The notes: generated by a model from the sequence alone, not told the origin. A DNA stretch of 7,108 nt from Frankiales bacterium (GCA_025965755.1 JAOPWI010000021.1:1-7108), one strand, 5' to 3'. Positions 1 through 5,349 are shown, counted from the first letter of the stretch. Numbers and translations: made by a program.

Positions 1-232
1 ACAGCGGCTGCGACGGCAGGGCCAGCAGCCGGGCCGTCAGCTCATCGCTCGGCAGCATCGGCCGGGCGCCGAGCTCGCGCAGGCTGGCCTTGAGCCGGCG
101 CTGCGCCTCGACCTGGGTCCGGCAGGGAGCGCAGTGCGCCAGGTGGGCGAGCAGGCGCTCGCGGGAGGGGTGGTCGAGCTGCCCGTCGACGAGGGCGGCG
201 ACCCGGTCGCCGAGGTGGTCGCTTCCGCTCAT
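1..232 (-). CDS. rseA: ZAS-type zinc-binding anti-sigma factor (RseA-like), partial at left edge
   Basis: The first 77 codons are present; the C-terminus lies beyond the left edge. The protein starts MSGSDHLGDRVAALVDGQLD and carries an H-x3-C-x2-C zinc motif (HLAHCAPC, about residues 30-37), the core of the ZAS fold that in this family grips an ECF sigma factor and keeps it from core RNA polymerase. Its ATG (232-230) overlaps the TGA of the sigma gene as ATGA, so the two are very likely co-transcribed and translationally coupled, fixing their ratio. By analogy with Rv1222 beside Rv1221 (sigE) it should be the cognate inhibitor of the SigE encoded just upstream. The visible part holds no membrane segment; whether one follows cannot be seen. 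The role as anti-sigma factor is well supported by motif and position; the symbol is by analogy. Confidence 0.88.
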   Translation of the reverse strand, partial: MSGSDHLGDRVAALVDGQLDHPSRERLLAHLAHCAPCRTQVEAQRRLKASLRELGARPMLPSDELTARLLALPSQPL

Positions 233-822
233 GGGGTGCCTCCCGCCGGAGCCAGGTGTGCGAGCGCGGCCCGCAGCTGCGAGCGACCGCGGTGGATGCG
301 GCTGCGGACGGTGCCGATCTTGATGCCGAGGGTGGCGGCGATCTCCTCGTACGACAGGCCCTCGAGGTCGCACAGCACGACCGCGGCGCGAAAGTCCGGC
401 GGCAGCGCGTCGAGCGCCCGCTGGATGTCGCCGTCGAGGTGGGTGTCGTCGTAGACCTGCGCCGGGCCGCGCTCCTTGCTCGCCAGGCGCTCGGCGTCGT
501 CGGGCAGCGCCTCGAAACGGATGCGCGCCTTGCGGCGCACGGTGTCGAGGAACAGGTTGGTCGTGATCCGGTGCAGCCAGCCCTCGAAGGTCCCGGGCGT
601 GTAGCTCGACAGCGACCGGAAGACGCGGACGAAGACCTCCTGCGTGAGGTCCTCGGCGTCGTGGCGGTTGCCGGTCAGGCGGTAGGCCAGGCGGTAGACC
701 CGAGCGGAGTGCAGGCGCACGACCTCGTCCCAGGACGGCGGCTGCCAGTCGGCCGTCTCCGTCACGACAGCGCCTCCCTCAAGGGTCATCGGCGCGCCAG
801 CCAGCATCGCCGTCCCCGTCAT
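229..822 (-). CDS. sigE: ECF RNA polymerase sigma factor SigE
   Basis: This is a 197-residue group 4 (ECF) sigma factor. Region 2 spans about residues 33-100, with the core-binding stretch DAEDLTQEVFVRVF (55-68) and the region 2.3-2.4 stretch GTFEGWLHRITTNLFLDTVR. Region 4 follows at about 128-190, with the helix-turn-helix LSYEEIAATLG...GTVRSRIHRGR (156-180), which should read the -35 element. The wording closely resembles mycobacterial SigE, the envelope and heat/oxidative stress sigma factor. I chose the ATG at 822 because AGGAGAGG (839-832) lies 9 nt ahead of it. A GTG at 849 would add nine residues but has no ribosome-binding site, and ATGs at 807 and 789 are also poorly supported. The stop overlaps the anti-sigma start. 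An ECF-type promoter lies about 50 nt upstream, suggesting autoregulation. Start choice is the only real uncertainty; mycobacterial sigE genes are themselves known for several starts. Confidence 0.95.
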   Translation of the reverse strand: MTGTAMLAGAPMTLEGGAVVTETADWQPPSWDEVVRLHSARVYRLAYRLTGNRHDAEDLTQEVFVRVFRSLSSYTPGTFEGWLHRITTNLFLDTVRRKARIRFEALPDDAERLASKERGPAQVYDDTHLDGDIQRALDALPPDFRAAVVLCDLEGLSYEEIAATLGIKIGTVRSRIHRGRSQLRAALAHLAPAGGTP

Positions 823-831
823 GGTGCCCGT

Positions 832-839
832 CCTCTCCT
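832..839 (-). promoter_or_regulatory. Ribosome-binding site deciding the sigE start
   Basis: AGGAGAGG on the minus strand sits 9 nt before the ATG at 822. Neither the in-frame GTG at 849 nor the downstream ATGs at 807 and 789 has anything comparable, so this site selects the 197-residue form of SigE. Confidence 0.75.
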
Positions 840-870
840 GGCAGCGCACGGTGAGCCGCTCACTCAGGAG

Positions 871-897
871 AACGCCAGGGTCTGACCGGCGGTTCCC
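871..897 (-). promoter_or_regulatory. Candidate ECF (SigE-type) promoter of sigE
   Basis: On the minus strand GGGAACC (897-891) is followed after 16 nt by CGTT (874-871). This matches the general ECF pattern of a GGAAC -35 element and a CGTT/GTT -10 element at the usual spacing. Transcription would begin near 863-865, giving a leader of about 42 nt to the ATG at 822 that includes the ribosome-binding site. The proposed start site lies only about 15 nt ahead of the GTG at 849, a further reason to prefer the shorter SigE. The likely meaning is positive autoregulation of sigE and its anti-sigma gene. The match is seen directly; recognition by SigE itself is inferred. Confidence 0.65.
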
Positions 898-942
898 TCG
901 CGCACTACGCTGCCGCGGACCACCCGCCCCGCTCCACCCCCC

Positions 943-947
943 GGAGG
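943..947 (+). promoter_or_regulatory. Shine-Dalgarno-like GGAGG ahead of a non-canonical ATC start
   Basis: GGAGG lies 6 nt before ATC at 954-956, in the frame of the methyltransferase. It is the only good ribosome-binding site in the open part of that frame (from 855 onward) and sits where homologues of this methyltransferase would be expected to begin. Confidence 0.5.
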
Positions 948-953
948 CCTGCC

Positions 954-1652
954 ATCGACGCCGGCGAGACCAGCCAGCCTGAGGGCAAGACCCCTGGCCG
1001 CAGGGGCGCTGCCGCCGCGACCGACCCCGGCGCCCTCGCCGCCTGGCTCGACGGCTGGCTGCCCGAGGACGCCCCGCTGCTGTCGGCCCGCGCCCGCGCC
1101 GCCGAGGTCGGCATCGGGGCGGTCGACGCGGCCACGGGGGCGGTTCTGCGCATGCTCGCGGCGGTGAGCAGTGCCCGCGCGGCCGTCGAGGTCGGCACCG
1201 GCGCCGGCGTCTCGACGCTGTGGATCCTGCGCGGCATGCGTCCCGACGGCATCCTCACCTCGGTCGACAGCGACGGCGAGCACCAGCGCCTGGCGCGCCT
1301 GTCGCTCGGCGAGGCCGGCGTCCCGGCCGGGCGCGTCCGCCTCATCGCCGGACGGGCCAACGAGGTGCTGCCGCGCCTGTCCGACGGGGCGTACGACCTG
1401 GTCTTCTGCGACGCCAGCCGGGCGGAGAACGACGACTACCTGGACGCGGCGATCCGCCTGCTGCGCCCCGGCGGCGTGGTGGCGTTCGCCGGCGCGCTCG
1501 GCGGCGGACGGATCGCCGAGGCCTCGGCCCGCGATCCCGAGACGGTGGCCCTGCGCGAGCTGGTGCGCCGGGTGCGCGACGAGCCGCGCCTGGTTCCGGC
1601 GCTGCTGCCGGTCGGGCCGGGGCTGCTCGTCGCCTCCACGACCCTGGGCTGA
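954..1652 (+). CDS. Class I SAM-dependent methyltransferase (Rv1220c-like, O-methyltransferase family 3 relative)
   Basis: The frame encodes 232 residues if read from ATC at 954. An N-terminal helical part (about 24-75) precedes SAM motif I, VEVGTGAGVST (78-88). SVDSDGEH follows as the acidic ribose-contact strand, then DLVFCDAS (148-155, motif post-II) and the motif III-like stretch LLRPGGVVAF. This is the layout of the COMT/CCoAOMT-like family. The DN pair that usually follows GGV and helps hold the catalytic metal is absent; the sequence reads AFAGALGGG, so metal dependence is doubtful. The substrate is unknown. The gene is divergent from sigE, as in mycobacteria. The frame is open from 855, but the only ATG is codon 67 (1152), inside the fold, where it would leave motif I only 12 residues in and delete the N-terminal helices. 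GGAGG at 943 points to ATC 954, which is either a rare start or a sequence error for ATG. The product class is secure; the start is not. Confidence 0.85.
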   Translation: MDAGETSQPEGKTPGRRGAAAATDPGALAAWLDGWLPEDAPLLSARARAAEVGIGAVDAATGAVLRMLAAVSSARAAVEVGTGAGVSTLWILRGMRPDGILTSVDSDGEHQRLARLSLGEAGVPAGRVRLIAGRANEVLPRLSDGAYDLVFCDASRAENDDYLDAAIRLLRPGGVVAFAGALGGGRIAEASARDPETVALRELVRRVRDEPRLVPALLPVGPGLLVASTTLG

Positions 1653-1661
1653 CCGGGGCGC

Positions 1662-3176
1662 TCAGGCCGTCTTGCCGGGCCGCGCCCTGCCGGCCGGGGT
1701 CGCGGCCAGCGCCTCGAGCCAGGCGACGAGCAGGCGCACGCCGTAGCCGGTGCCGCCCTTGACCAGCTCGTCCTCGTCGGTCTCGACCCGGCCGGCGCCG
1801 GCGATGTCCAGGTGGGCCCAGGGGCGCCCGCCGGTGAACTCGCGCAGGAACAGCGCGGCCGTGATCGAGCCGCCCTGCAGCTTCTTGCGCGGATCGCCGA
1901 TGTTGCGCAGGTCGGCGACCGGGCTGTCCAGCGCCTGGCGGTAGTCCTCGACCAGCGGCATCCGCCAGAGCCGCTCGCCGCTGGTCGTCGAGGCCGCCTC
2001 GAGCTGCGCGGCGAGGGCGTCGTCGGAGCAGAACATGCCGGCCGTACGCCGCCCCAGCGCGACCGGCATCGCGCCGGTGAGGGTGGCGACGTCCACCAGG
2101 ACGTCCGCCTGCAGGTCGCGGTCGGCGTACGCCAGCGCGTCGGCGAGCACGAGCCGTCCCTCGGCGTCGGTGTTGAGCACCTCGACGGTGCGCCCGCCGT
2201 ACTGCGTGAGCACGTCGCCGGGGCGCTGCGCCGAGCCGCTCGGCATGTTCTCCGCCGCGCCGACCAGGGCGGTGACCTTGAGCGGCAGGCCCAGGTCGGC
2301 CACGGCCCGCAGCGCGCCGAGGACGGCCGCGGCGCCGCCCATGTCGGTCTTCATGGCGAGCATGCCGTCGTTGGGCTTGAGCGACAGGCCGCCGGTGTCG
2401 AAGGTGATGCCCTTGCCGACGAGCACCACGTGGCGCGAGCCGCCCCCGTCGTACGTCGCCTCGATGAACCGCGGCGGGCGGCTCGAGCCCTGGCCGACGC
2501 CGACGATGCCGCCGAAGCCGTCGCGGGCCAGCTCGTTCTCGTCGCGGACCGCGACCGCCAGGTCGGCGAGCGCGGTGCGCGCCTGGCCGGCCAGCCAGTC
2601 GGGGCTCTTCTCGCGGGACGGCGTGTTGACCAGATCGCGGGCCAGGGCGGTGGCCCGCGCGGTGGTGACCGCCCGGTCGAGCTCGGCCGAGGCGGCGGCG
2701 GGCGCGACGAGCACCACCTCCTGCAGCGGCCGCGGCTCGGCCCGGGGCTTGAGCGTGAAGGTGTACGACGCGAGCAGCAGGCCCTCGGCGAACGCGCGCA
2801 GCGCACCGGGCACGAGGTCCACGCCGCTGAGGTCGACGACGAGGGAGGGGCTGGTCCTGGCGCGCCGGCCCAGCCCCGCGCCGGCCTTGCGCAGCTCCCG
2901 GGGAGCGGCCGAGCCGATGCCGAACAGCAGCAGCCGCTCCAGCGGGCCCTCGACCAGGGGCAGCACGACGACCTCACCGGCCTCGCCCTTGGCCTTCTCG
3001 CGCAGCAGCAGGCCGGCGACGTCCGGGGTGTCGGACAGGGGGGTGACCGCCTCGTCGCGGCAGCGGGTGGCCACGGCCAGCACCGGGCCGTCCGGACGCC
3101 GGTCGACCAGCCGGAGCGACGGGAGCGGGGCGCTGCCCTCGAGGCGAGGGGGGGTCGTCCTGCGGGCGGGTGGCAC
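1662..3176 (-). CDS. pepA: Leucyl aminopeptidase, peptidase family M17
   Basis: This 504-residue protein is of normal length for the hexameric cytosolic M17 aminopeptidases, which release N-terminal leucine and other residues from peptides during protein turnover. An N-terminal macro-like domain (about 20-160) is followed by the catalytic domain. The two-metal site is complete, with the spacing of Escherichia coli PepA: K255 and D260 in VGKGITFDTGG, D278 in KTDMGG, and D337 and E339 in the family signature NTDAEGRL. The catalytic pair K267 and R341 is also present. The start is GTG at 3176, supported by GGAGG (3187-3183) 6 nt upstream. The gene converges on the methyltransferase with 9 bp between stop codons and no obvious terminator. 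Upstream on the same strand is the DUF3117 gene; the 108-nt gap holds overlapping palindromes. In some bacteria PepA also binds DNA, but nothing here speaks to that. Confidence 0.97.
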   Translation of the reverse strand: MPPARRTTPPRLEGSAPLPSLRLVDRRPDGPVLAVATRCRDEAVTPLSDTPDVAGLLLREKAKGEAGEVVVLPLVEGPLERLLLFGIGSAAPRELRKAGAGLGRRARTSPSLVVDLSGVDLVPGALRAFAEGLLLASYTFTLKPRAEPRPLQEVVLVAPAAASAELDRAVTTARATALARDLVNTPSREKSPDWLAGQARTALADLAVAVRDENELARDGFGGIVGVGQGSSRPPRFIEATYDGGGSRHVVLVGKGITFDTGGLSLKPNDGMLAMKTDMGGAAAVLGALRAVADLGLPLKVTALVGAAENMPSGSAQRPGDVLTQYGGRTVEVLNTDAEGRLVLADALAYADRDLQADVLVDVATLTGAMPVALGRRTAGMFCSDDALAAQLEAASTTSGERLWRMPLVEDYRQALDSPVADLRNIGDPRKKLQGGSITAALFLREFTGGRPWAHLDIAGAGRVETDEDELVKGGTGYGVRLLVAWLEALAATPAGRARPGKTA

Positions 3177-3196
3177 GAAGGCCCTCCAGGGGGGCG

Positions 3197-3218
3197 GGGA
3201 CGCGCGTCCCGCGCGGGA
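3197..3218. repeat. Two overlapping perfect palindromes in the pepA leader
   Basis: GGGACGCGCGTCCC (3197-3210) and TCCCGCGCGGGA (3207-3218) are each perfectly self-complementary and share TCCC (3207-3210), so in RNA the two hairpins would exclude each other. They lie about 10-30 nt upstream of the pepA ribosome-binding site and downstream of the DUF3117 stop. They could act as an attenuator or partial terminator. Short GC palindromes are common at this base composition, so a function is only possible. The rest of the 3177-3284 gap shows no clear promoter. Confidence 0.4.
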
Positions 3219-3284
3219 GGACGCCCGCGGCCGGTCACTCCGAGGAGCAACCGGCCGGGCGTCGTACGGGTGGGTGCTGCGGTA

Positions 3285-3452
3285 CTAGGAGACGACGGCC
3301 TTGAGGGCGTCGCCCAGAGCGGTCGCCTCCTCGGCGTTCAACTCGACGACGAGTCGCCCGCCACCCTCGAGCGGGACGCGCATGACGATGCCGCGACCTT
3401 CCTTGGTGACCTCGAGCGGACCGTCGCCCGTCCGCGGCTTCATGGCCGCCAT
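3285..3452 (-). CDS. DUF3117 family micro-protein
   Basis: This gene encodes 55 residues beginning MAAMKPRTGDGPLEVTKEGR and ending in an E-A-T-A-L-G-D-A-L helix. The conserved wording (MKPRTGDGP, EVTKEGRGIVMRVP, GGRLVVEL) is typical of DUF3117 (PF11314), a small protein found throughout Actinobacteria; the M. tuberculosis member is Rv1211. No function is established to my knowledge. The sequence suggests a short beta-sheet followed by one helix, with no signal peptide or membrane segment, so it should be cytosolic. The ATG at 3452 has GGGAGG 7 nt upstream; a second ATG at 3443 lacks such spacing. It lies upstream of pepA on the same strand (108-nt gap) and divergent from a crotonase gene. A perfect 20-bp palindrome lies just ahead of its ribosome-binding site. 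Confidence 0.93.
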   Translation of the reverse strand: MAAMKPRTGDGPLEVTKEGRGIVMRVPLEGGGRLVVELNAEEATALGDALKAVVS

Positions 3453-3476
3453 CGACAAACCTCCCAGGTAGGCGCA

Positions 3477-3496
3477 CCGTCGCCGGCCGGCGACGG
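3477..3496. repeat. Perfect 20-bp palindrome in the DUF3117 leader
   Basis: CCGTCGCCGGCCGGCGACGG is self-complementary over all 20 bases. It ends 11 nt upstream of the GGGAGG ribosome-binding site of the DUF3117 gene. As RNA it would form a stem of about 8 bp closed by GGCC; as DNA it could be a symmetric protein-binding site. It lies in the 152-bp divergent spacer shared with the crotonase gene. Confidence 0.6.
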
Positions 3497-3497
3497 G

Positions 3498-3523
3498 CTG
3501 TGCACGTAGGGGCACAGTGTCCC
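3498..3523. repeat. Nested inverted repeats in the divergent spacer (operator candidate)
   Basis: CTGTGC (3498-3503) and GCACAG (3512-3517) form an inverted repeat around an 8-nt loop. The second arm is also part of GGGGCACAGTGTCCC (3509-3523), a 15-bp near-palindrome with one mismatched pair. The site sits midway between the divergent DUF3117 and crotonase genes, where an operator for either would be expected. No regulator gene is visible nearby, and I could not place a convincing -35/-10 pair for either gene. Confidence 0.4.
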
Positions 3524-3604
3524 ACGCGACCGGCCCTGCCCGACGCGTCACCCCCGGCGGGCTGCGAGGCTGCACCCCCCGCACCGCTGCCGAGAGGTCC
3601 CCGC

Positions 3605-4408
3605 ATGAGCCAGCCGACCGCGCCCGATCCCGTCCTGCTGACCACCGACGGCGCCGTCGCCACCGTCACGCTGAACCGCCCCGAGGGCATGAACGCGCTG
3701 ACCGTGGCCGCCAAGACCGCGCTGCTCGCGGCACTGCAGGAGGTGCACGGCGACGAGTCGGTGCGCGCCGTCGTGCTGACCGGGAGCGGCCGCGCCTTCT
3801 GCGTCGGCCAGGACCTGCGTGAGCACGCCGCACTGCTCGAGGCCGGCGACCCGGCCCCGCTCGCGACCGTGCACGAGCACTACAACCCGATCGCCACCCT
3901 GCTCGCGACGATGCCCAAGCCGGTGGTCGCCGCCATCAACGGCACCGCCGCGGGCGCCGGGCTGGGCCTGGCCTGCGCCTGCGACTTCCGCATCGGAGCG
4001 ACCGGGGCGCGCTACACGACGGCGTTCACGGGCATCGGGCTGACCGCCGACTCGGGGCTGTCCTGGTCGCTGCCGCGGCTCGTCGGGGCCGGACGGGCCA
4101 CCGCGCTGCTGCTGCTGGCCGAGCCGTTCACGACCGAGCAGGCCCTGGAGATGGGCCTGCTCAACGCGGTCGTCCCGGCCGAGCAGGTGCTGCCCGCAGC
4201 GACCGAGCTCGCCACCCGGCTCGCCGCCGGGCCGACGGCGGCGTACGCCGCGGTCAAGCAGTCCGTCGCCTACGGCGCCACGGCCGGCTTCGTCGACGCT
4301 CTCGCCAAGGAGGACGAGCTGCAGACCCGGGTCGGGCGCAGCCTGGACCACCGGATGGCCGTGCAGGCGTTCCTGGCCAAGCAGCCGCCGGTGTTCCAGG
4401 GCCGCTAG
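3605..4408 (+). CDS. Enoyl-CoA hydratase/isomerase family protein (PaaG-like crotonase)
   Basis: This 267-residue single-domain crotonase should bind acyl-CoA in the cytosol. The oxyanion-hole segments are present: AFCVGQDL (64-71) and NGTAAGAGLGLACACDFRI (112-130, with G117-G119). The two glutamates that activate water in classical enoyl-CoA hydratases are absent: the position in GAGLGLACACD is glycine, and the one before GIGL is not acidic. Instead GLTADSGLSWSLPRLVG (145-161) places an aspartate, D149, where PaaG-type isomerases keep their catalytic Asp. This favours a double-bond or epoxide isomerase over a hydratase. No phenylacetate (paa) genes are seen nearby, so the substrate stays open. 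GAGAGG (3592-3597) sits 7 nt before the ATG; the frame extends upstream to a GTG at 3500 without support. The stop overlaps the convergent SRPBCC stop in a CTAG. Confidence 0.9.
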   Translation: MSQPTAPDPVLLTTDGAVATVTLNRPEGMNALTVAAKTALLAALQEVHGDESVRAVVLTGSGRAFCVGQDLREHAALLEAGDPAPLATVHEHYNPIATLLATMPKPVVAAINGTAAGAGLGLACACDFRIGATGARYTTAFTGIGLTADSGLSWSLPRLVGAGRATALLLLAEPFTTEQALEMGLLNAVVPAEQVLPAATELATRLAAGPTAAYAAVKQSVAYGATAGFVDALAKEDELQTRVGRSLDHRMAVQAFLAKQPPVFQGR

Positions 4409-4869
4409 GCCGCCCGGCGGGCGTAGCTGCCGGTCTCCACCCAGGTGGCGAAGCGGCGGAGCGAGAGCTGCACGCCGTAGGCGAACAGGGGCCGGAACAG
4501 CGACCATCCCAGGCGGCCCAGGCGCCCGAACGGCAGCTCGAGGTCCTCGCGCCAGACGAACGTCGACAGGCCGTCGCCGCGGGGCTCCACCTCGAAGGCA
4601 CCGGTGCCCCGCACCAGTCGGCCGGTGTGCCGGACGTGGCAGGCCCGCGGCGGGTCCCAGCGGGTGATCCGCATGGTGTCGACCACGGCGAGCGGGCCCC
4701 AGCCGGTGCGGGCCGAGATCTCGCCGCCGACGCCTCGGCCGCCCTGGTGCGTGGCGACCACGGTCGTGCCGAGCATCCAGTCGCGCTGACCGGGCCAGTC
4801 GACCGCGCCGCTGAAGGTCTGGTCGGGGGTCGCGTCGACGTCGACGCGCAGAACGAGGGTGGCGGTCAT
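4405..4869 (-). CDS. SRPBCC superfamily protein (START/polyketide-cyclase-like)
   Basis: This 154-residue protein has the SRPBCC outline: an opening strand MTATLVLRVDVDATPDQTF, a helix with the common W-x-x-W-like feature DWPGQRDWMLGT (24-35), a run of antiparallel strands (GGEISARTGWGPLAVVDTM; STFVWREDLELP, 102-113), and a long C-terminal helix (about 120-146) that would close the hydrophobic pocket. The family binds small hydrophobic ligands; no ligand can be named here. No signal peptide is seen. The ATG at 4869 has no clear ribosome-binding site; it follows the DivIVA-motif gene by 36 nt, so the two probably share a transcript. Its TAG overlaps the TAG of the convergent crotonase gene. 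Confidence 0.85.
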   Translation of the reverse strand: MTATLVLRVDVDATPDQTFSGAVDWPGQRDWMLGTTVVATHQGGRGVGGEISARTGWGPLAVVDTMRITRWDPPRACHVRHTGRLVRGTGAFEVEPRGDGLSTFVWREDLELPFGRLGRLGWSLFRPLFAYGVQLSLRRFATWVETGSYARRAA

Positions 4870-4905
4870 TCCGGCATCGTCGCGCGGGACGGCGGGCAGC
4901 GCGAC

Positions 4906-5316
4906 TCAGAGCGGGAGGGTGCTGCCCTCGCGGCCGGGCGAGGCGGCCGGCGCGGCGGCCGGCCCGGATCCCGTGACCGGCCCGGATCCCGTGACCGGCT
5001 CGGATCCCGCGACCGGCCCGGATCCCGTGACCGGCTGCGTCGTGCCCGCGCGCAACCGCTCGAGCTCGGCGTCCCGGGCCGCCAGCTCGCCGCTCAGGCG
5101 CTCCAGCACCGCGTCCACCTCGCTCATCCGGTAGCCCCGCGGCGCGAGCCCGAAGCGCACGCCGGCCACGTCCTCGGCCCGCAGCGGGCCGTCCGGCAGG
5201 TTCAGGTCGGCGGCGTCCGGCGGGGCCGGCCGCAGCTGCTCACCCTCCCGGGTGGCCAGGGCGGCGGCGAAGAACAGGGCGGCGAGCACGCCGAGGAAGG
5301 TGAGCACGGTCAGCAC
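4906..5316 (-). CDS. Membrane-anchored DivIVA-motif protein
   Basis: The gene encodes 136 residues from GTG at 5316. A hydrophobic segment (about residues 2-22, LTVLTFLGVLAALFFAAAL) should anchor it in the membrane. After a linker comes a DivIVA-type motif (about 45-75: LRAEDVAGVRFGLAPRGYRM then SEVDAVLERL), then a short charged coiled coil (to about 90) and a low-complexity tail of four PVTGSG-type hexapeptides. Full DivIVA/Wag31 is longer and lacks a membrane span, so this is one of the small DivIVA-motif proteins, like the product near M. tuberculosis Rv1209. A role at the pole or septum is plausible but unproven. GGGAGA (5331-5326) 9 nt upstream favours GTG 5316. GTG at 5349 would add 11 basic residues but lacks a ribosome-binding site. 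It is divergent from the protease and 36 nt upstream of the SRPBCC gene. Confidence 0.85.
   Translation of the reverse strand: MLTVLTFLGVLAALFFAAALATREGEQLRPAPPDAADLNLPDGPLRAEDVAGVRFGLAPRGYRMSEVDAVLERLSGELAARDAELERLRAGTTQPVTGSGPVAGSEPVTGSGPVTGSGPAAAPAASPGREGSTLPL
4963..5034. repeat. Four tandem 18-bp repeats inside the DivIVA-motif gene
   Basis: The unit CCCGGATCCCGTGACCGG occurs at 4963-4980, 4981-4998 and 5017-5034; the copy at 4999-5016 differs at two bases. Being a multiple of three, it encodes on the minus strand the hexapeptide PVTGSG (once PVAGSE) in the cytosol- or wall-facing tail without breaking the frame. Near-identity of the DNA copies points to recent slippage or unequal exchange, so copy number probably varies between strains. 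Confidence 0.95.
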
Positions 5317-5349
5317 GCGGGCGAGTCTCCCACGACGCGGCCGGCACAC

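Noticed and set aside
256..885. Plus-strand frame opposite sigE
   Set aside because: Antisense of an unmistakable ECF sigma factor; no recognisable domain or ribosome-binding site.
881..911. Housekeeping-type promoter TCTGAC...TACGCT for the methyltransferase
   Set aside because: Poor -35 match and a 19-nt spacer; not better than chance, though it overlaps the sigE promoter in an interesting way.
882..953. CTG at 882 as start of the methyltransferase
   Set aside because: It would overlap the sigE promoter and add 24 residues of nondescript sequence; no Shine-Dalgarno precedes it.
1653..1661. Bidirectional terminator between the methyltransferase and pepA
   Set aside because: Only 9 bp separate the stops, and I see no stem-loop with a T-run on either strand.
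1812..3509. Plus-strand open frame of 565 codons opposite pepA
   Set aside because: It is the antisense of a complete M17 peptidase with intact active site. Its product is Arg/Gly/Ala-rich with no domain; such frames are usual at this G+C content.
3503..3531. Minus-strand -10 (TACGTG) for DUF3117 that would put the 20-bp palindrome at the mRNA 5' end
   Set aside because: No acceptable -35 element at 16-18 nt spacing; kept only as an idea.
3500..3604. N-terminal extension of the crotonase to a GTG at 3500
   Set aside because: It would run through the operator-like repeats, has proline/alanine-rich filler sequence and no ribosome-binding site, whereas ATG 3605 has GAGAGG 7 nt upstream.
3548..4507. 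Minus-strand frame opposite the crotonase
   Set aside because: Antisense of a conserved crotonase; the translated product is compositional noise.
4963..5034. CRISPR-like or mobile-element repeat
   Set aside because: The units are directly adjacent without spacers and encode a clean hexapeptide repeat, so this is a coding minisatellite.
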